A stretch of 64,000 bases of DNA, taken from Arsukibacterium indicum (GTDB taxonomy: Bacteria > Pseudomonadota > Gammaproteobacteria > Enterobacterales > Alteromonadaceae). Positions within the stretch are counted from its first letter, which is position 1. Each line of letters opens with the position of its first letter. A program made the position numbers and the translations under genes. The DNA lies in assembly GCF_019100565.1 (NCBI RefSeq), contig NZ_JAHRID010000010.1:111385-175384 (forward strand), in the 5' to 3' direction. Shown one piece after another: positions 7,514-15,735 of the stretch. Under the pieces are notes generated by a model. That model ran no database searches and was not told where the DNA came from. It was given only the letters and a program-made list of their open reading frames with translations.

Positions 7514-8725
7514 ATGAGTGAATACAAAACCTTTAATGCCGACGATGCCATAGCCTTTGCTGATGAGCATAGCGAGTTGTTTGGCGAACACAGTGAGCTT
7601 AGCGCCAAAGAGTTTGGTGACGGCAACCTTAACCTGGTATTCCGGGTAGAAAACGATAAAGGCACCTCGCTTATTGTCAAACAGGCGCTGCCCTACGCCC
7701 GCTGCGTCGGCGAAAGCTGGCCGCTGACCACCGACCGGGCGCGGATTGAAGCTGAAGTGTTAAAAATGCACCGCCGTTTTTGCCCGGAGCATACCGTTGA
7801 AGTACGCCATTTTGACCCGGTAGCCTGCGCCATTTTAATGGAAGATTTAAAAGCCTTCCGCATTTTACGCACTGAGCTCAACGCCGGGAAAAAGTTTAAC
7901 CATTTAGCGCCGCAAATGGCCAAATACATGGCCAACACCCTGTTTTATACCAGCGATTTTGTGCTGAGCAGTGAAAATAAAAAAGCCGAAGTGGCGCGTT
8001 TTTTAAACCCGGAACTATGCCTGATCACTGAAGATTTATTTTTTACCGACCCTTACTGCAACCACGAGCGCAACAATATTGAACCGTCGATTCTGGCAAA
8101 CGCCAAACCCCTGTGGCATGACGAGGCATTAAAAGCCGAAGTGGCGGCACTGAAGGCAGATTTTCTCAGTAAACCGCAGGCATTACTGCATGGCGATTTA
8201 CATAGCGGCAGTATTTTTATTGATGAGGAAACCTGCAAAGTTATCGATGCCGAATTTGGCTTTTTCGGGCCGGTGGGTTTCGATGTAGGCTCACTGCTAG
8301 GCAATTTGCTGCTGAACTATTTAGCGTGCCCTGGTTTACACGACAATCAAGATAGTAGCGAGCAGCAGGCTTATTTACTGGAGCAGGCCGAGCAACTGTG
8401 GCAAGAATTCAGTGAAGTGTTTACGGAGCTGATGGCCCGGGAAACTCAGGATCCAGCGCTGGAAAACAGCTTATATCAGCAGCGCTTTTTGCAGCAGGTA
8501 TTCCGTGATACCGCAGGCTATGCCGGTTGTGAACTGATCAGGCGGATTGTTGGTCTGGCGCATGTGGCGGATATGGATAGCATCGATGATGCCGGCAAAC
8601 GAGCCGAGTGTCAGCGTAATGGCTTAAAACTTGGGCGCGAACTGATAATGCAGCGAAATGATCTTGGTAATATCAGTCAGTTACTTAACCTGGTGCGATA
8701 TCAGCAAGCCGGCACTGCGAACTGA
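7514..8725 (+). CDS. mtnK: S-methyl-5-thioribose kinase
   Basis: MtnK phosphorylates 5-methylthioribose with ATP, committing it to salvage. The product (about 403 residues) has a protein-kinase-like fold: EFGDGNLNLVF as the glycine-rich region, IVKQALPYARCVGESWPLT with the conserved lysine, LLHGDLHSGSIF as the catalytic loop and VIDAEFGFFGPVGFD as the metal-binding segment. The ATG at 7514 is preferred; a GTG at 7502 would add four residues. Its presence shows that this organism uses the nucleosidase-plus-kinase route rather than MtnP phosphorylase. Confidence 0.93.
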   Translation: MSEYKTFNADDAIAFADEHSELFGEHSELSAKEFGDGNLNLVFRVENDKGTSLIVKQALPYARCVGESWPLTTDRARIEAEVLKMHRRFCPEHTVEVRHFDPVACAILMEDLKAFRILRTELNAGKKFNHLAPQMAKYMANTLFYTSDFVLSSENKKAEVARFLNPELCLITEDLFFTDPYCNHERNNIEPSILANAKPLWHDEALKAEVAALKADFLSKPQALLHGDLHSGSIFIDEETCKVIDAEFGFFGPVGFDVGSLLGNLLLNYLACPGLHDNQDSSEQQAYLLEQAEQLWQEFSEVFTELMARETQDPALENSLYQQRFLQQVFRDTAGYAGCELIRRIVGLAHVADMDSIDDAGKRAECQRNGLKLGRELIMQRNDLGNISQLLNLVRYQQAGTAN

Positions 8726-8863
8726 GTAAAGCCTGCCTGACATTTATTACATCTGCTTACAATTAATCAACCTGCTTACCGCCCCGGATGGCCATAAGTG
8801 GCTGTCAGGGTGCAGATGCTTGTGGCAAACTGTATCGATTCTAACCACAAACAGAAAAAGCGG

Positions 8864-9556
8864 ATGATTACAGCTAACGGCCTTTATAAGAATTTTGGCA
8901 GTGGCGACAGCCAGGTACAGGCACTGCGCGATGTAAGTCTGAGTATTGCCGAAAACGAATTTGTTGCCATTATGGGCAGTTCCGGTTCAGGTAAGTCGAC
9001 CCTGATGAATATTCTCGGTTGCCTCGATACCCCAAGTAAGGGCCAGTATCAGCTGGCCGGTCAGGTTATTGGTCAGCTGGACGATGTCAGCCTGTCAGCC
9101 ATGCGCAACCAGCATATCGGCTTTATTTTCCAGTCTTTTCATCTGTTGCCGCGTCTGACTGCCGCTCAGAATGTGGCGCTGCCACTGCGTTATACTGACA
9201 CTGAGCCACAGCAGGCGATTGAGCGCGCTAACGCGTTGCTGGATCAGGTTGGCCTTGGCCATCGCAAAGATCATAAGCCACATGAAATGTCCGGTGGTCA
9301 GCGCCAGCGGGTGGCGATTGCCCGGGCCCTTATTAACCGGCCGAAAGTTATTTTCGCTGACGAACCCACCGGTAATCTCGATAGCAAAACTTCAAAAGAA
9401 ATTATGCAGCTGCTATGTGATTTACATCAGCAGGGCAATACCATCGTGATGGTTACCCATGAAGATGAGATAGCCGCTTACGCCGGCCGGGTGATCCGGA
9501 TGCGCGATGGTCAGATTATGGAGGACAGTGCATGTTTAAAAACACAATCTGCCTGA
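8864..9556 (+). CDS. ABC transporter ATPase, MacB/LolD type
   Basis: A 230-residue nucleotide-binding subunit. Walker A GSSGSGKST lies at 38-46, the signature is EMSGGQRQRVAIARAL, Walker B is VIFADEPTGNLD and the switch histidine is in MVTHEDE. The sequence is of the MacB/LolD class, whose systems work by mechanotransmission at the inner membrane. The ATG at 8864 gives the normal length; an upstream in-frame GTG at 8798 would add 22 atypical residues. The gene overlaps the first adaptor gene by 25 bases and starts a five-gene operon. Confidence 0.92.
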   Translation: MITANGLYKNFGSGDSQVQALRDVSLSIAENEFVAIMGSSGSGKSTLMNILGCLDTPSKGQYQLAGQVIGQLDDVSLSAMRNQHIGFIFQSFHLLPRLTAAQNVALPLRYTDTEPQQAIERANALLDQVGLGHRKDHKPHEMSGGQRQRVAIARALINRPKVIFADEPTGNLDSKTSKEIMQLLCDLHQQGNTIVMVTHEDEIAAYAGRVIRMRDGQIMEDSACLKTQSA

Positions 9557-10533
9557 TCCTGCTGGCAGCCTGCTTGTCAGGGCACAGCGTTGCCCGTACA
9601 GATAGCTCAGATAACGCTCCAGCGCCAGTAGCCAGCAGTGAGCTACCGCTACTGTTAACCGGTACTCTGCAGTCAAGCGATCGGCAAAGTATTGTTGCCC
9701 CGATGACTGATAACTGGCGGGTTCAGGTGCAATGGCTGCAAAGCGAAAGTGAACCGGTAAAAACCGGCGATTTAATTGCCGTATTTGACGCCGGTAACAC
9801 TCAGGCCCAGATCGAGCAACTGAAAAGCAGCCTGATCAATCATCAGGAGCGGTTGAACCAACTTAAAAGTGAACATAAACAGACCGTAATGGAAGCCGAG
9901 TTTGAGCTGAACCGGCGTCAGTTGCTGCTGGAGAAGGCCGGTATTGATGCCGGCGTGCCGTTAGCCAATTTAAGCCAGTATGACTACGAGCAATACCAGC
10001 TGGAACAAAAACGCGCCCGCACCGAAGCCAGTAAAGCCGCCGAACAGCTGGCAGTAGCGCGGATCACCGCAGATGCGGCCTTAAGTAAACAGCAGCTGCA
10101 GATTGAACAAACCCAGGCTGAACTGAACGATGCTGAAAACCTGTTAAGCCGGATGAGTGTGTATGCTACCCAGGATGGCAATATCAGCTATGGCAATCAT
10201 CCCTGGTATGGCACCAAAATCTACGCCGGTGTTACCGCCCAGCCAGGCTGGATAATCGCTGAGCTGAACCGCAAAGAAAATTTGTATATTGAAGCCTGGG
10301 TACATGAAACCGATTTACCACGGTTGCAGCAAGCCAGTGCGCTGCAAGCCCGCTTTGATATTGCCCCGGATCAGCCCTTTCCCGTAAAACTCAGTGAGCT
10401 GGCGCAACAAGGTGAAAAACGCCAGCGCTGGGGCACCGCCCTGTATTATAAAGCATCGTTTACTGCGGCTAGTTTACCGGTTGCCAGCCCTATGTTGGGT
10501 ATGGGCATGCTTATTGAGGTTGCCGCCGAATGA
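9532..10533 (+). CDS. periplasmic adaptor (HlyD/MacA-like), first of three
   Basis: The 333-residue protein has an N-terminal signal peptide (ILLAACLSGHSVA), a lipoyl-like half motif (IVAPMTDNWRVQVQWLQ with VKTGDLIAVFD), a long coiled-coil hairpin at roughly residues 95-200, and a beta-barrel segment (NLYIEAWVHETDLPRL). This is membrane-fusion-protein architecture, bridging an inner-membrane ABC permease to the outer envelope. The AACLSG stretch resembles a lipobox but cleavage at SVA-R is also possible. It starts inside the ATPase gene and ends with an ATGA overlap onto the next adaptor. Confidence 0.82.
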   Translation: MFKNTICLILLAACLSGHSVARTDSSDNAPAPVASSELPLLLTGTLQSSDRQSIVAPMTDNWRVQVQWLQSESEPVKTGDLIAVFDAGNTQAQIEQLKSSLINHQERLNQLKSEHKQTVMEAEFELNRRQLLLEKAGIDAGVPLANLSQYDYEQYQLEQKRARTEASKAAEQLAVARITADAALSKQQLQIEQTQAELNDAENLLSRMSVYATQDGNISYGNHPWYGTKIYAGVTAQPGWIIAELNRKENLYIEAWVHETDLPRLQQASALQARFDIAPDQPFPVKLSELAQQGEKRQRWGTALYYKASFTAASLPVASPMLGMGMLIEVAAE

Positions 10534-11555
10534 TCAGAATAAAACCGATTTTCTACAGTGTAAGTTTAGGCTTAAGCGCGCTGCTGCTAAGCGCCTGTCA
10601 GCAGGAAACAAGTAGCGGCCCCGCCAGCACTGTAACCAGCCATGTCCGGGCAACCGGCGAGCTAACCGCGGCCAATTCATTTAAAGCCTCGCCGCCCAGT
10701 GTCAGCAATATGTGGCAATACAATATTAAACAGCTGGCACCGGAAAGCAGCATGTTAACCGAGGGCGCCGTGGTGGTAGCCTTTGATGGCCAGCGGCTGG
10801 TTGATGAGCTGAACAATAAAAGCATTGAGCTGAAAAGTGCTGAGCAGGAACTGGCCAACCGCCTGCGCAGCGATGAACAAACTTTTGAAGAATTAAAGCT
10901 GACCCTGGCCGAGCGGAAAATGGAATATGACCGGGAAAAACGCAAAGCGGAAATAGTGGACCAGTCACGCTCTGCTAATGACCGGCGTAAAGCACAAATC
11001 GACTTTACCATTGCCGATAACCAGTATCAGCTGGCGCAAGCCAGGCTGGCCAGTCATCAGCAACAACGGCTGGCCGAAGAGCAAATGCTGGTGGCCAAAG
11101 TCAGTCGCCTGCAATCCGAAGTTAGTCAGTTGCAACGCAATATTGCCAGCATGCAGGTTAAAGCGCCGTTTGAGGGCGTAATGGTATACAGCATGGGCTT
11201 TGACGGTGAAAAGTTCTCAGTCGGCGACAGTGCCCAGTTTGGCCAGCCGGTGGCGGAAGTCAGTCAGCTGAACAGCCTGTACGTTAAAGCCGAAATTGAC
11301 GAAATAGATTTAAAGCAACTGCAACCAGGCCTGCCGGTAGAGATAACACTGGATGCCTATCCGGAGCGGCGGTTTAATGGTGTGTTACAGAGCCTTGGCA
11401 ATGCGGTGCGCGATAAGTCCAACGATAACCTGCGCCGGGTGGTGGATGCCAGTGTCAGCCTGACTGATCTGGATACCGAATTAATGCGGCCGGGTATGAC
11501 TGCCCGGCTGAATATCAGCCTGAACACCAGCCAGGGAGCGGCCAATGCCAATTAA
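10530..11555 (+). CDS. periplasmic adaptor lipoprotein (HlyD/MacA-like), second of three
   Basis: A 341-residue membrane-fusion protein with a clean lipobox (ALLLSAC, Cys23). It has a barrel-sandwich start (VRATGELTAANSFKASPP), two long charged helices at about residues 90-200 that should form the alpha-hairpin, the returning lipoyl half (ASMQVKAPFEGVMVY) and a C-terminal barrel (SLYVKAEIDEIDLKQLQPGLPVEI). It overlaps both neighbours, by 4 and 11 bases. A lipid-anchored adaptor of this kind usually links an ABC permease with a TolC-like channel; no TolC gene is in the window. Confidence 0.85.
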   Translation: MIRIKPIFYSVSLGLSALLLSACQQETSSGPASTVTSHVRATGELTAANSFKASPPSVSNMWQYNIKQLAPESSMLTEGAVVVAFDGQRLVDELNNKSIELKSAEQELANRLRSDEQTFEELKLTLAERKMEYDREKRKAEIVDQSRSANDRRKAQIDFTIADNQYQLAQARLASHQQQRLAEEQMLVAKVSRLQSEVSQLQRNIASMQVKAPFEGVMVYSMGFDGEKFSVGDSAQFGQPVAEVSQLNSLYVKAEIDEIDLKQLQPGLPVEITLDAYPERRFNGVLQSLGNAVRDKSNDNLRRVVDASVSLTDLDTELMRPGMTARLNISLNTSQGAANAN

Positions 11556-12747
11556 GTTATTGCGCTCAATGCGCGCTGCAGCTGTAACCCTGGGGTTGGT
11601 GGCCGTTGCCGGTTGCAGCGAACCAGAGTTGCAGGTACCGGTTTATCAGGTTGAGCCCGATACGCTGGTGCATAAAGTCCATACTGAAGGTGAATTGTTT
11701 GCGGTGAACTCGGTTACCATCAGCGCGCCACGCAATGTGCAAGGGCCGCGCTTTATTGCCAGCCTGGCTAAAGAATACAGCCGGGTAGAACCCGGAGATG
11801 TGGTGGTTACCTTCGATGCCACTCAGCTGGAACGTTCACAACGCAAAGCCAGTTCCAGCCTCAGCAGCGTGCAGGCTGATGAGCAACAGAAGCTGGCCGA
11901 GCAGCAAAAAGAGCAAAAAGCGCTGGGGCTGGATCAAACCCTGATAGCCCAGGAATTTAATTTTGCTGACCGCTTTAGTATCGACGATGTACAAATTCGC
12001 TCAAGGCTGGAAATTCTTGATTCAATGCAAAATAAAGAATATCTGGGCGAAAAGCAGGAATATCTGGGTTGGCAGGAACAAAGTTTCGCTCAGCGTAGCA
12101 GTGGCGAGCTGGAGTTGCTGCAACTGCAACGCGGCCAGCAGCAAAGCCTGCTACAGCAGGCAGAAAGTGGTTTAGCAGCGCTGGAAGTGAAAGCCCCGCA
12201 TGCCGGTATTTTGTTGTTCGACACCAACTGGCGTGGTGAAAAGCCCGAAGTGGGCGGCATGGTATTTCCCGGATCTAAAATTGGCAGCATCCCCGATTTA
12301 AGCCTGCAGCACCTGAAGCTGCAGGTAATAGAGCAGGAGGCAATTGGCCTGGCCGCCGGGCAGCGTGTTACTTTTTACCTGGCAGCCTGGCCTGATCAGA
12401 TACTTAACGGCAGTATTGTCTCAGTGGCGGCGGTAGCGCAGTCGCGTGAACGGCGCGACCCACGTAAATATATTGAGGTTATTGTTGCCCCAGAGCAGCA
12501 AAACCCGAATTTTATGCCGGGCATTAAAGTTATTGCCACCCTGTGGGTCACTGAAAAGCCTGAAATATTAAAAGTACCTCTACAGGCCATTTTCAGCGAA
12601 CAGCAGCAACTTTATGTCTACAAACGTAATGGCAGTGGCTTTGTTAAACAGCCCATCAGCATCGGCAGCAAAAGTCTGAGCCATGCCCAAATCAGCACTG
12701 GCCTTGCTGCCGGTGATGAAATAGCCCTGATTAACCCGGAAAGCTGA
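11545..12747 (+). CDS. periplasmic adaptor lipoprotein (HlyD/MacA-like), third of three
   Basis: A 400-residue adaptor with lipobox VAVAGC, a first lipoyl half (TEGELFAVNSVTISAP), a coiled-coil region with EQQKLAEQQKEQKALG, a second lipoyl half (LAALEVKAPHAGILLFDTNW), a beta barrel, and a longer C-terminal membrane-proximal domain (LYVYKRNGSGFVKQPISIG) that the other two lack. The last domain is the part that normally touches the permease, so this copy is the most MacA-like. It ends four bases before the permease gene. Confidence 0.85.
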   Translation: MPIKLLRSMRAAAVTLGLVAVAGCSEPELQVPVYQVEPDTLVHKVHTEGELFAVNSVTISAPRNVQGPRFIASLAKEYSRVEPGDVVVTFDATQLERSQRKASSSLSSVQADEQQKLAEQQKEQKALGLDQTLIAQEFNFADRFSIDDVQIRSRLEILDSMQNKEYLGEKQEYLGWQEQSFAQRSSGELELLQLQRGQQQSLLQQAESGLAALEVKAPHAGILLFDTNWRGEKPEVGGMVFPGSKIGSIPDLSLQHLKLQVIEQEAIGLAAGQRVTFYLAAWPDQILNGSIVSVAAVAQSRERRDPRKYIEVIVAPEQQNPNFMPGIKVIATLWVTEKPEILKVPLQAIFSEQQQLYVYKRNGSGFVKQPISIGSKSLSHAQISTGLAAGDEIALINPES

Positions 12748-12751
12748 TGCC

Positions 12752-13987
12752 ATGAAACATACACCTCTGATTAAAGACACCCTGGCCGAACTGGCGCAGC
12801 ACAAGCTGCGGACGTTTTTAACCCTGCTGGGCATGATTTTTGGGGTAGGCGCCGTTATCGCTATGCTGAATATTGGTGAAGGTGCCGAGCGCGAAGCGTT
12901 GAAAACCATTGAAACCATGGGCCTGCGTAACCTGATAGTGGAGGGACGGAAGTTCGATGAAAAGACTCTGCAGGAGCAGCGCAAGCACTCGCTGGGATTA
13001 AACCAGAGCGATATTGATGCTGCAGTTGCCACTATTCCCGGTGTAACCTCATACAGTGCCGAGCGAATGCTCGACACTCACGGCATTTATAGCCATACCG
13101 GCAAAAGTGACGGCGCCGCTATTGGCGTATCACCAAGCTATATGGCACTGAGTAAGTTACAGTTTGTTGCAGGCCGCAATTTTACCGAGCAGGAAAACCG
13201 CTACGCTGCCCAGGTGGCCATTTTAGGTGCCAGGGTTGCGCAGAGCTTGTTTCCGGATGGCGATGCGCTGGGCAAACCGGTTAAAGTGAATCATGTCTGG
13301 TTGCAGGTGGTGGGTGTGCTGGCTGAACCCTATGCTGGCAGTGATGAATTTCAGGGAATTAAACTCGGTGGTGAGCAAAACCAGCTGTTTATGCCACTGA
13401 ACACTGCCCAAACCCGTTTTAAAGCCGAACCGTTAAGCGCTGAACTTACCTCATTCCGGCTGCAACTAAGCGAAGACGCCAATAATGCATTAAGTGCCCG
13501 CGCCCTGGATTTTCTGTTAAAGCAACGCCATAACGATATTGATGACTACAACATTATTGTGCCGGCTGCATTGCTGGCCCAGCAAAAGCAGACCCAGCAA
13601 ATCTTTAATATTGTAATGTCATGCGTTGCCGGCATTTCTTTGCTGGTTGGCGGTATTGGCATTATGAATATTATGCTGGCCACGGTACTGGAGCGAACCA
13701 AGGAAATTGGCCTGCTCAGGGCAATAGGTGCCACCCGGCGCGACATTAAAATTCAGTTTGTCGCCGAAAGCTTTGCCATCGCCATACTTGGCGGCTTACT
13801 GGGTATTGTATTTGGTATTTTATTGTCAGAGCTTATCGCTTTTTACTCCGACTGGGCAGTCAGCTGGTCGTTGCTGGCCATTGGTTTATCATTCAGTATC
13901 TGCGCCTTAATCGGCGTAGCCTTTGGCGTGTACCCGGCAATCAAGGCATCAGAGCTTGACCCTATTACTGCATTACAGAGTGAGTAA
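12752..13987 (+). CDS. ABC transporter permease, MacB/FtsX family
   Basis: A 411-residue permease with the MacB layout: one N-terminal membrane helix after ELAQHKLRTFLTLLGMIFGVGAV, a large periplasmic domain at about residues 45-280, and three C-terminal helices in the FtsX domain (GGIGIMNIMLATVLERTKEIGLLRAIGA is the typical coupling region). It completes the ATPase-adaptor operon. Unlike MacB the ATPase is a separate protein. Substrate is unknown; related systems export peptides, siderophores, toxins or lipids. Confidence 0.9.
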   Translation: MKHTPLIKDTLAELAQHKLRTFLTLLGMIFGVGAVIAMLNIGEGAEREALKTIETMGLRNLIVEGRKFDEKTLQEQRKHSLGLNQSDIDAAVATIPGVTSYSAERMLDTHGIYSHTGKSDGAAIGVSPSYMALSKLQFVAGRNFTEQENRYAAQVAILGARVAQSLFPDGDALGKPVKVNHVWLQVVGVLAEPYAGSDEFQGIKLGGEQNQLFMPLNTAQTRFKAEPLSAELTSFRLQLSEDANNALSARALDFLLKQRHNDIDDYNIIVPAALLAQQKQTQQIFNIVMSCVAGISLLVGGIGIMNIMLATVLERTKEIGLLRAIGATRRDIKIQFVAESFAIAILGGLLGIVFGILLSELIAFYSDWAVSWSLLAIGLSFSICALIGVAFGVYPAIKASELDPITALQSE

Positions 13988-14090
13988 CTCAACAAGAACA
14001 ATGTACCGTGAATAATCAGTCAGCGACGCTATAATTTAGGTTTTCAGGTCATTACCGGCAGACGACCCGCTGCCCCGCTTTGGAGTAACC

Positions 14091-15008
14091 ATGTTAACCG
14101 CGCGCTGTATCTGGCAACAAGCTGAGCATAATGCCTTTACTGATCTTATCTGGTTTAAGCAGGCGTTGTGGTGTGTGTTTCGCGAAGGCAGTGAGCATGT
14201 TTCGCCGGATGGCGCTTTTCGGCTGCTACGCTCAGCTGATTTGGGCCAGAGCTGGCAAAGCGCCGCACTGATTAACGCCTCTGATGCTGATTTACGCGAC
14301 GCGAAACTCAGCATTGGTCCTGCTGGCAACCTGCTGTTACTGGGCGCTGGTGCTTTGCATAACCGTGACCAGCAATCACATCAATCTTATATCTGGCAAT
14401 CCAGCGATGGTTACAGCTGGTCGGCCGCTACGCCAATTGGTGAGCCGAATATCTGGATATGGCGCATGACGTGGCAGCAGCAACCTCAGCAGTTAGCCCG
14501 GTGTTTTGCTGTCGGTTACCGGATTGGGCCTGAAAAGCTGGTTCGGTTGTATCAGGGCGACAGCCCGTTGCAGTTAGCGCCATTAGCTGATTTGCACAGT
14601 GGTAGTTATGCCAATGAAAGCGGCCTGCTGTTCGAAGCAGATGGCACAGCGTTGTGTTTATTACGGCGCGACCCGGAACATGGCCTATTTGGCGCTAGTA
14701 AGCCGCCATACAGCGACTGGCACTGGCAGGATGTCGGCTATCGGATTGGCGGGCCGCAGTGGTTGCAGCTACCGGATGGCAGGTTGCTGGCGTGTGTGCG
14801 TTTATATGATGAAGAAATCCGCACCAGCCTCTGCTGGATTGACCGCCAAACTGGCAAACTAACCGAGTGGCAAACCCTGCCATCAGGCGGTGATTGCAGC
14901 TATGCCGGTATGGTACTGCGCAATAAAACGCTGTATGTCAGCTACTACTCGTCGCATGAAAGTAAAACCAGTATTTATTTCACTGAAATAACATTAGCCG
15001 GCAAATAA
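14091..15008 (+). CDS. BNR-repeat (sialidase-fold-like) protein, apparently cytoplasmic
   Basis: A 305-residue protein with two Asp-box-like motifs (SADLGQSW near residue 44 and SSDGYSW near residue 103) and a run of WQ/GG beta-strand repeats, consistent with a six-bladed propeller of the sialidase/BNR superfamily. No signal peptide or membrane helix is visible, so an extracellular glycosidase role is doubtful. The start has a TTGGAG ribosome site seven bases upstream. It follows the exporter by about 100 bases containing TATAAT at 14030, so it may have its own promoter. Substrate is not predictable. Confidence 0.65.
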   Translation: MLTARCIWQQAEHNAFTDLIWFKQALWCVFREGSEHVSPDGAFRLLRSADLGQSWQSAALINASDADLRDAKLSIGPAGNLLLLGAGALHNRDQQSHQSYIWQSSDGYSWSAATPIGEPNIWIWRMTWQQQPQQLARCFAVGYRIGPEKLVRLYQGDSPLQLAPLADLHSGSYANESGLLFEADGTALCLLRRDPEHGLFGASKPPYSDWHWQDVGYRIGGPQWLQLPDGRLLACVRLYDEEIRTSLCWIDRQTGKLTEWQTLPSGGDCSYAGMVLRNKTLYVSYYSSHESKTSIYFTEITLAGK

Positions 15009-15015
15009 ATTCAGC

Positions 15016-15037
15016 TCAGCCAGTATTAACTGGCTGA
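15016..15037. terminator. hairpin between convergent genes
   Basis: TCAGCCAGT and ACTGGCTGA form a perfect 9-bp stem with an ATTA loop, just after the BNR gene and before the end of the convergent redoxin gene. There is no long T-run, so it may be a weak bidirectional terminator or a transcript-end stabiliser. Confidence 0.45.
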
Positions 15038-15050
15038 ACTGCTGTCGTTT

Positions 15051-15096
15051 AGTACTTTCTGTCAGTACTTTCTGTTAGTACTTACTGTTAGTACTT
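15051..15096. repeat. 13-bp tandem repeat running into the redoxin stop codon
   Basis: AGTACTTTCTGTC, AGTACTTTCTGTT, AGTACTTACTGTT and a partial AGTACTT follow one another at 15051-15096. Read on the minus strand, the last (gene-proximal) copies contain the AAG-TAC-TAA end of the redoxin gene, so the 3' end of that gene appears to have been copied outward two or three times. Confidence 0.75.
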
Positions 15097-15687
15097 GACG
15101 CTACAACCATATGGTTTGGTAACGGCTGGATCGGGTGTATTACCTGCTAATACCGCTTTTGCTGCATTGGCAAAATACGGCGTGGCTTTGGCAATATCGT
15201 CTACTTTGGCAGACGGAATGCTGTCGATACCACCCATATATTGCAGCACACCATTTTTATCAATCACGTACATATGCGGCGTGGTTTTGGCATCATAGGC
15301 TTTGCCCATCGCACCGCTTTCATCAAATAAGATAGCTGTAGGTGCGGCATTACGACTGCTGGTCAGCTCGGCTGCTTTAGCGCTGTCGATATGGCCCTGC
15401 TTGCCGGGCGCTGAAGAGATAACACTAAGCCATACCACGTCTTGATCAGTCATCTCACTTTGTAAAGCCTGCATATTGCCGCTGTAATGCTTAACCACGA
15501 ACGGGCAGTCATGGTTAGTCCACTCCAGCACCACATTTTTGCCGGCAAAATCCTGCAGGCTATGACTCTGGCCATTAGCATCTTTCACGGTAAAACCCGG
15601 CGCCGGCTGGCCGACTTGTGGCGCGGCTGCAAGTGTTGCTGCAAATAGCATGGCACCAACGGAAACAACGAGTTTTGCTAATTTCAT
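15088..15687 (-). CDS. periplasmic redoxin-domain (AhpC/TSA-like) protein
   Basis: A 199-residue protein with signal peptide (MKLAKLVVSVGAMLFAATLAAAP) followed by a thioredoxin-fold redoxin domain: PAPGFTVKDANGQSHSLQDFAGKNVV is the typical start, and NHDCPFVVKHY holds a single cysteine in the position of a peroxidatic or thioredoxin cysteine. A second cysteine lies at the extreme C-terminus (GCSVKY). The cis-proline region is TTPHMYVID. It lies 48 bases before the DsbD-like gene's end in the same direction, so that membrane reductase is the likely electron donor. Substrate unknown. Confidence 0.82.
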   Translation of the reverse strand: MKLAKLVVSVGAMLFAATLAAAPQVGQPAPGFTVKDANGQSHSLQDFAGKNVVLEWTNHDCPFVVKHYSGNMQALQSEMTDQDVVWLSVISSAPGKQGHIDSAKAAELTSSRNAAPTAILFDESGAMGKAYDAKTTPHMYVIDKNGVLQYMGGIDSIPSAKVDDIAKATPYFANAAKAVLAGNTPDPAVTKPYGCSVKY

Positions 15688-15735
15688 TTTTATCGCTCCT
15701 GTTGCTTATGTAATTACAATTTGATTGTTGACTGC

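Noticed and set aside
10598..11011. 137-residue open frame opposite the second adaptor gene
   Set aside because: It lies wholly inside a well-supported gene on the other strand and its serine/arginine-rich composition is that of an antisense shadow.
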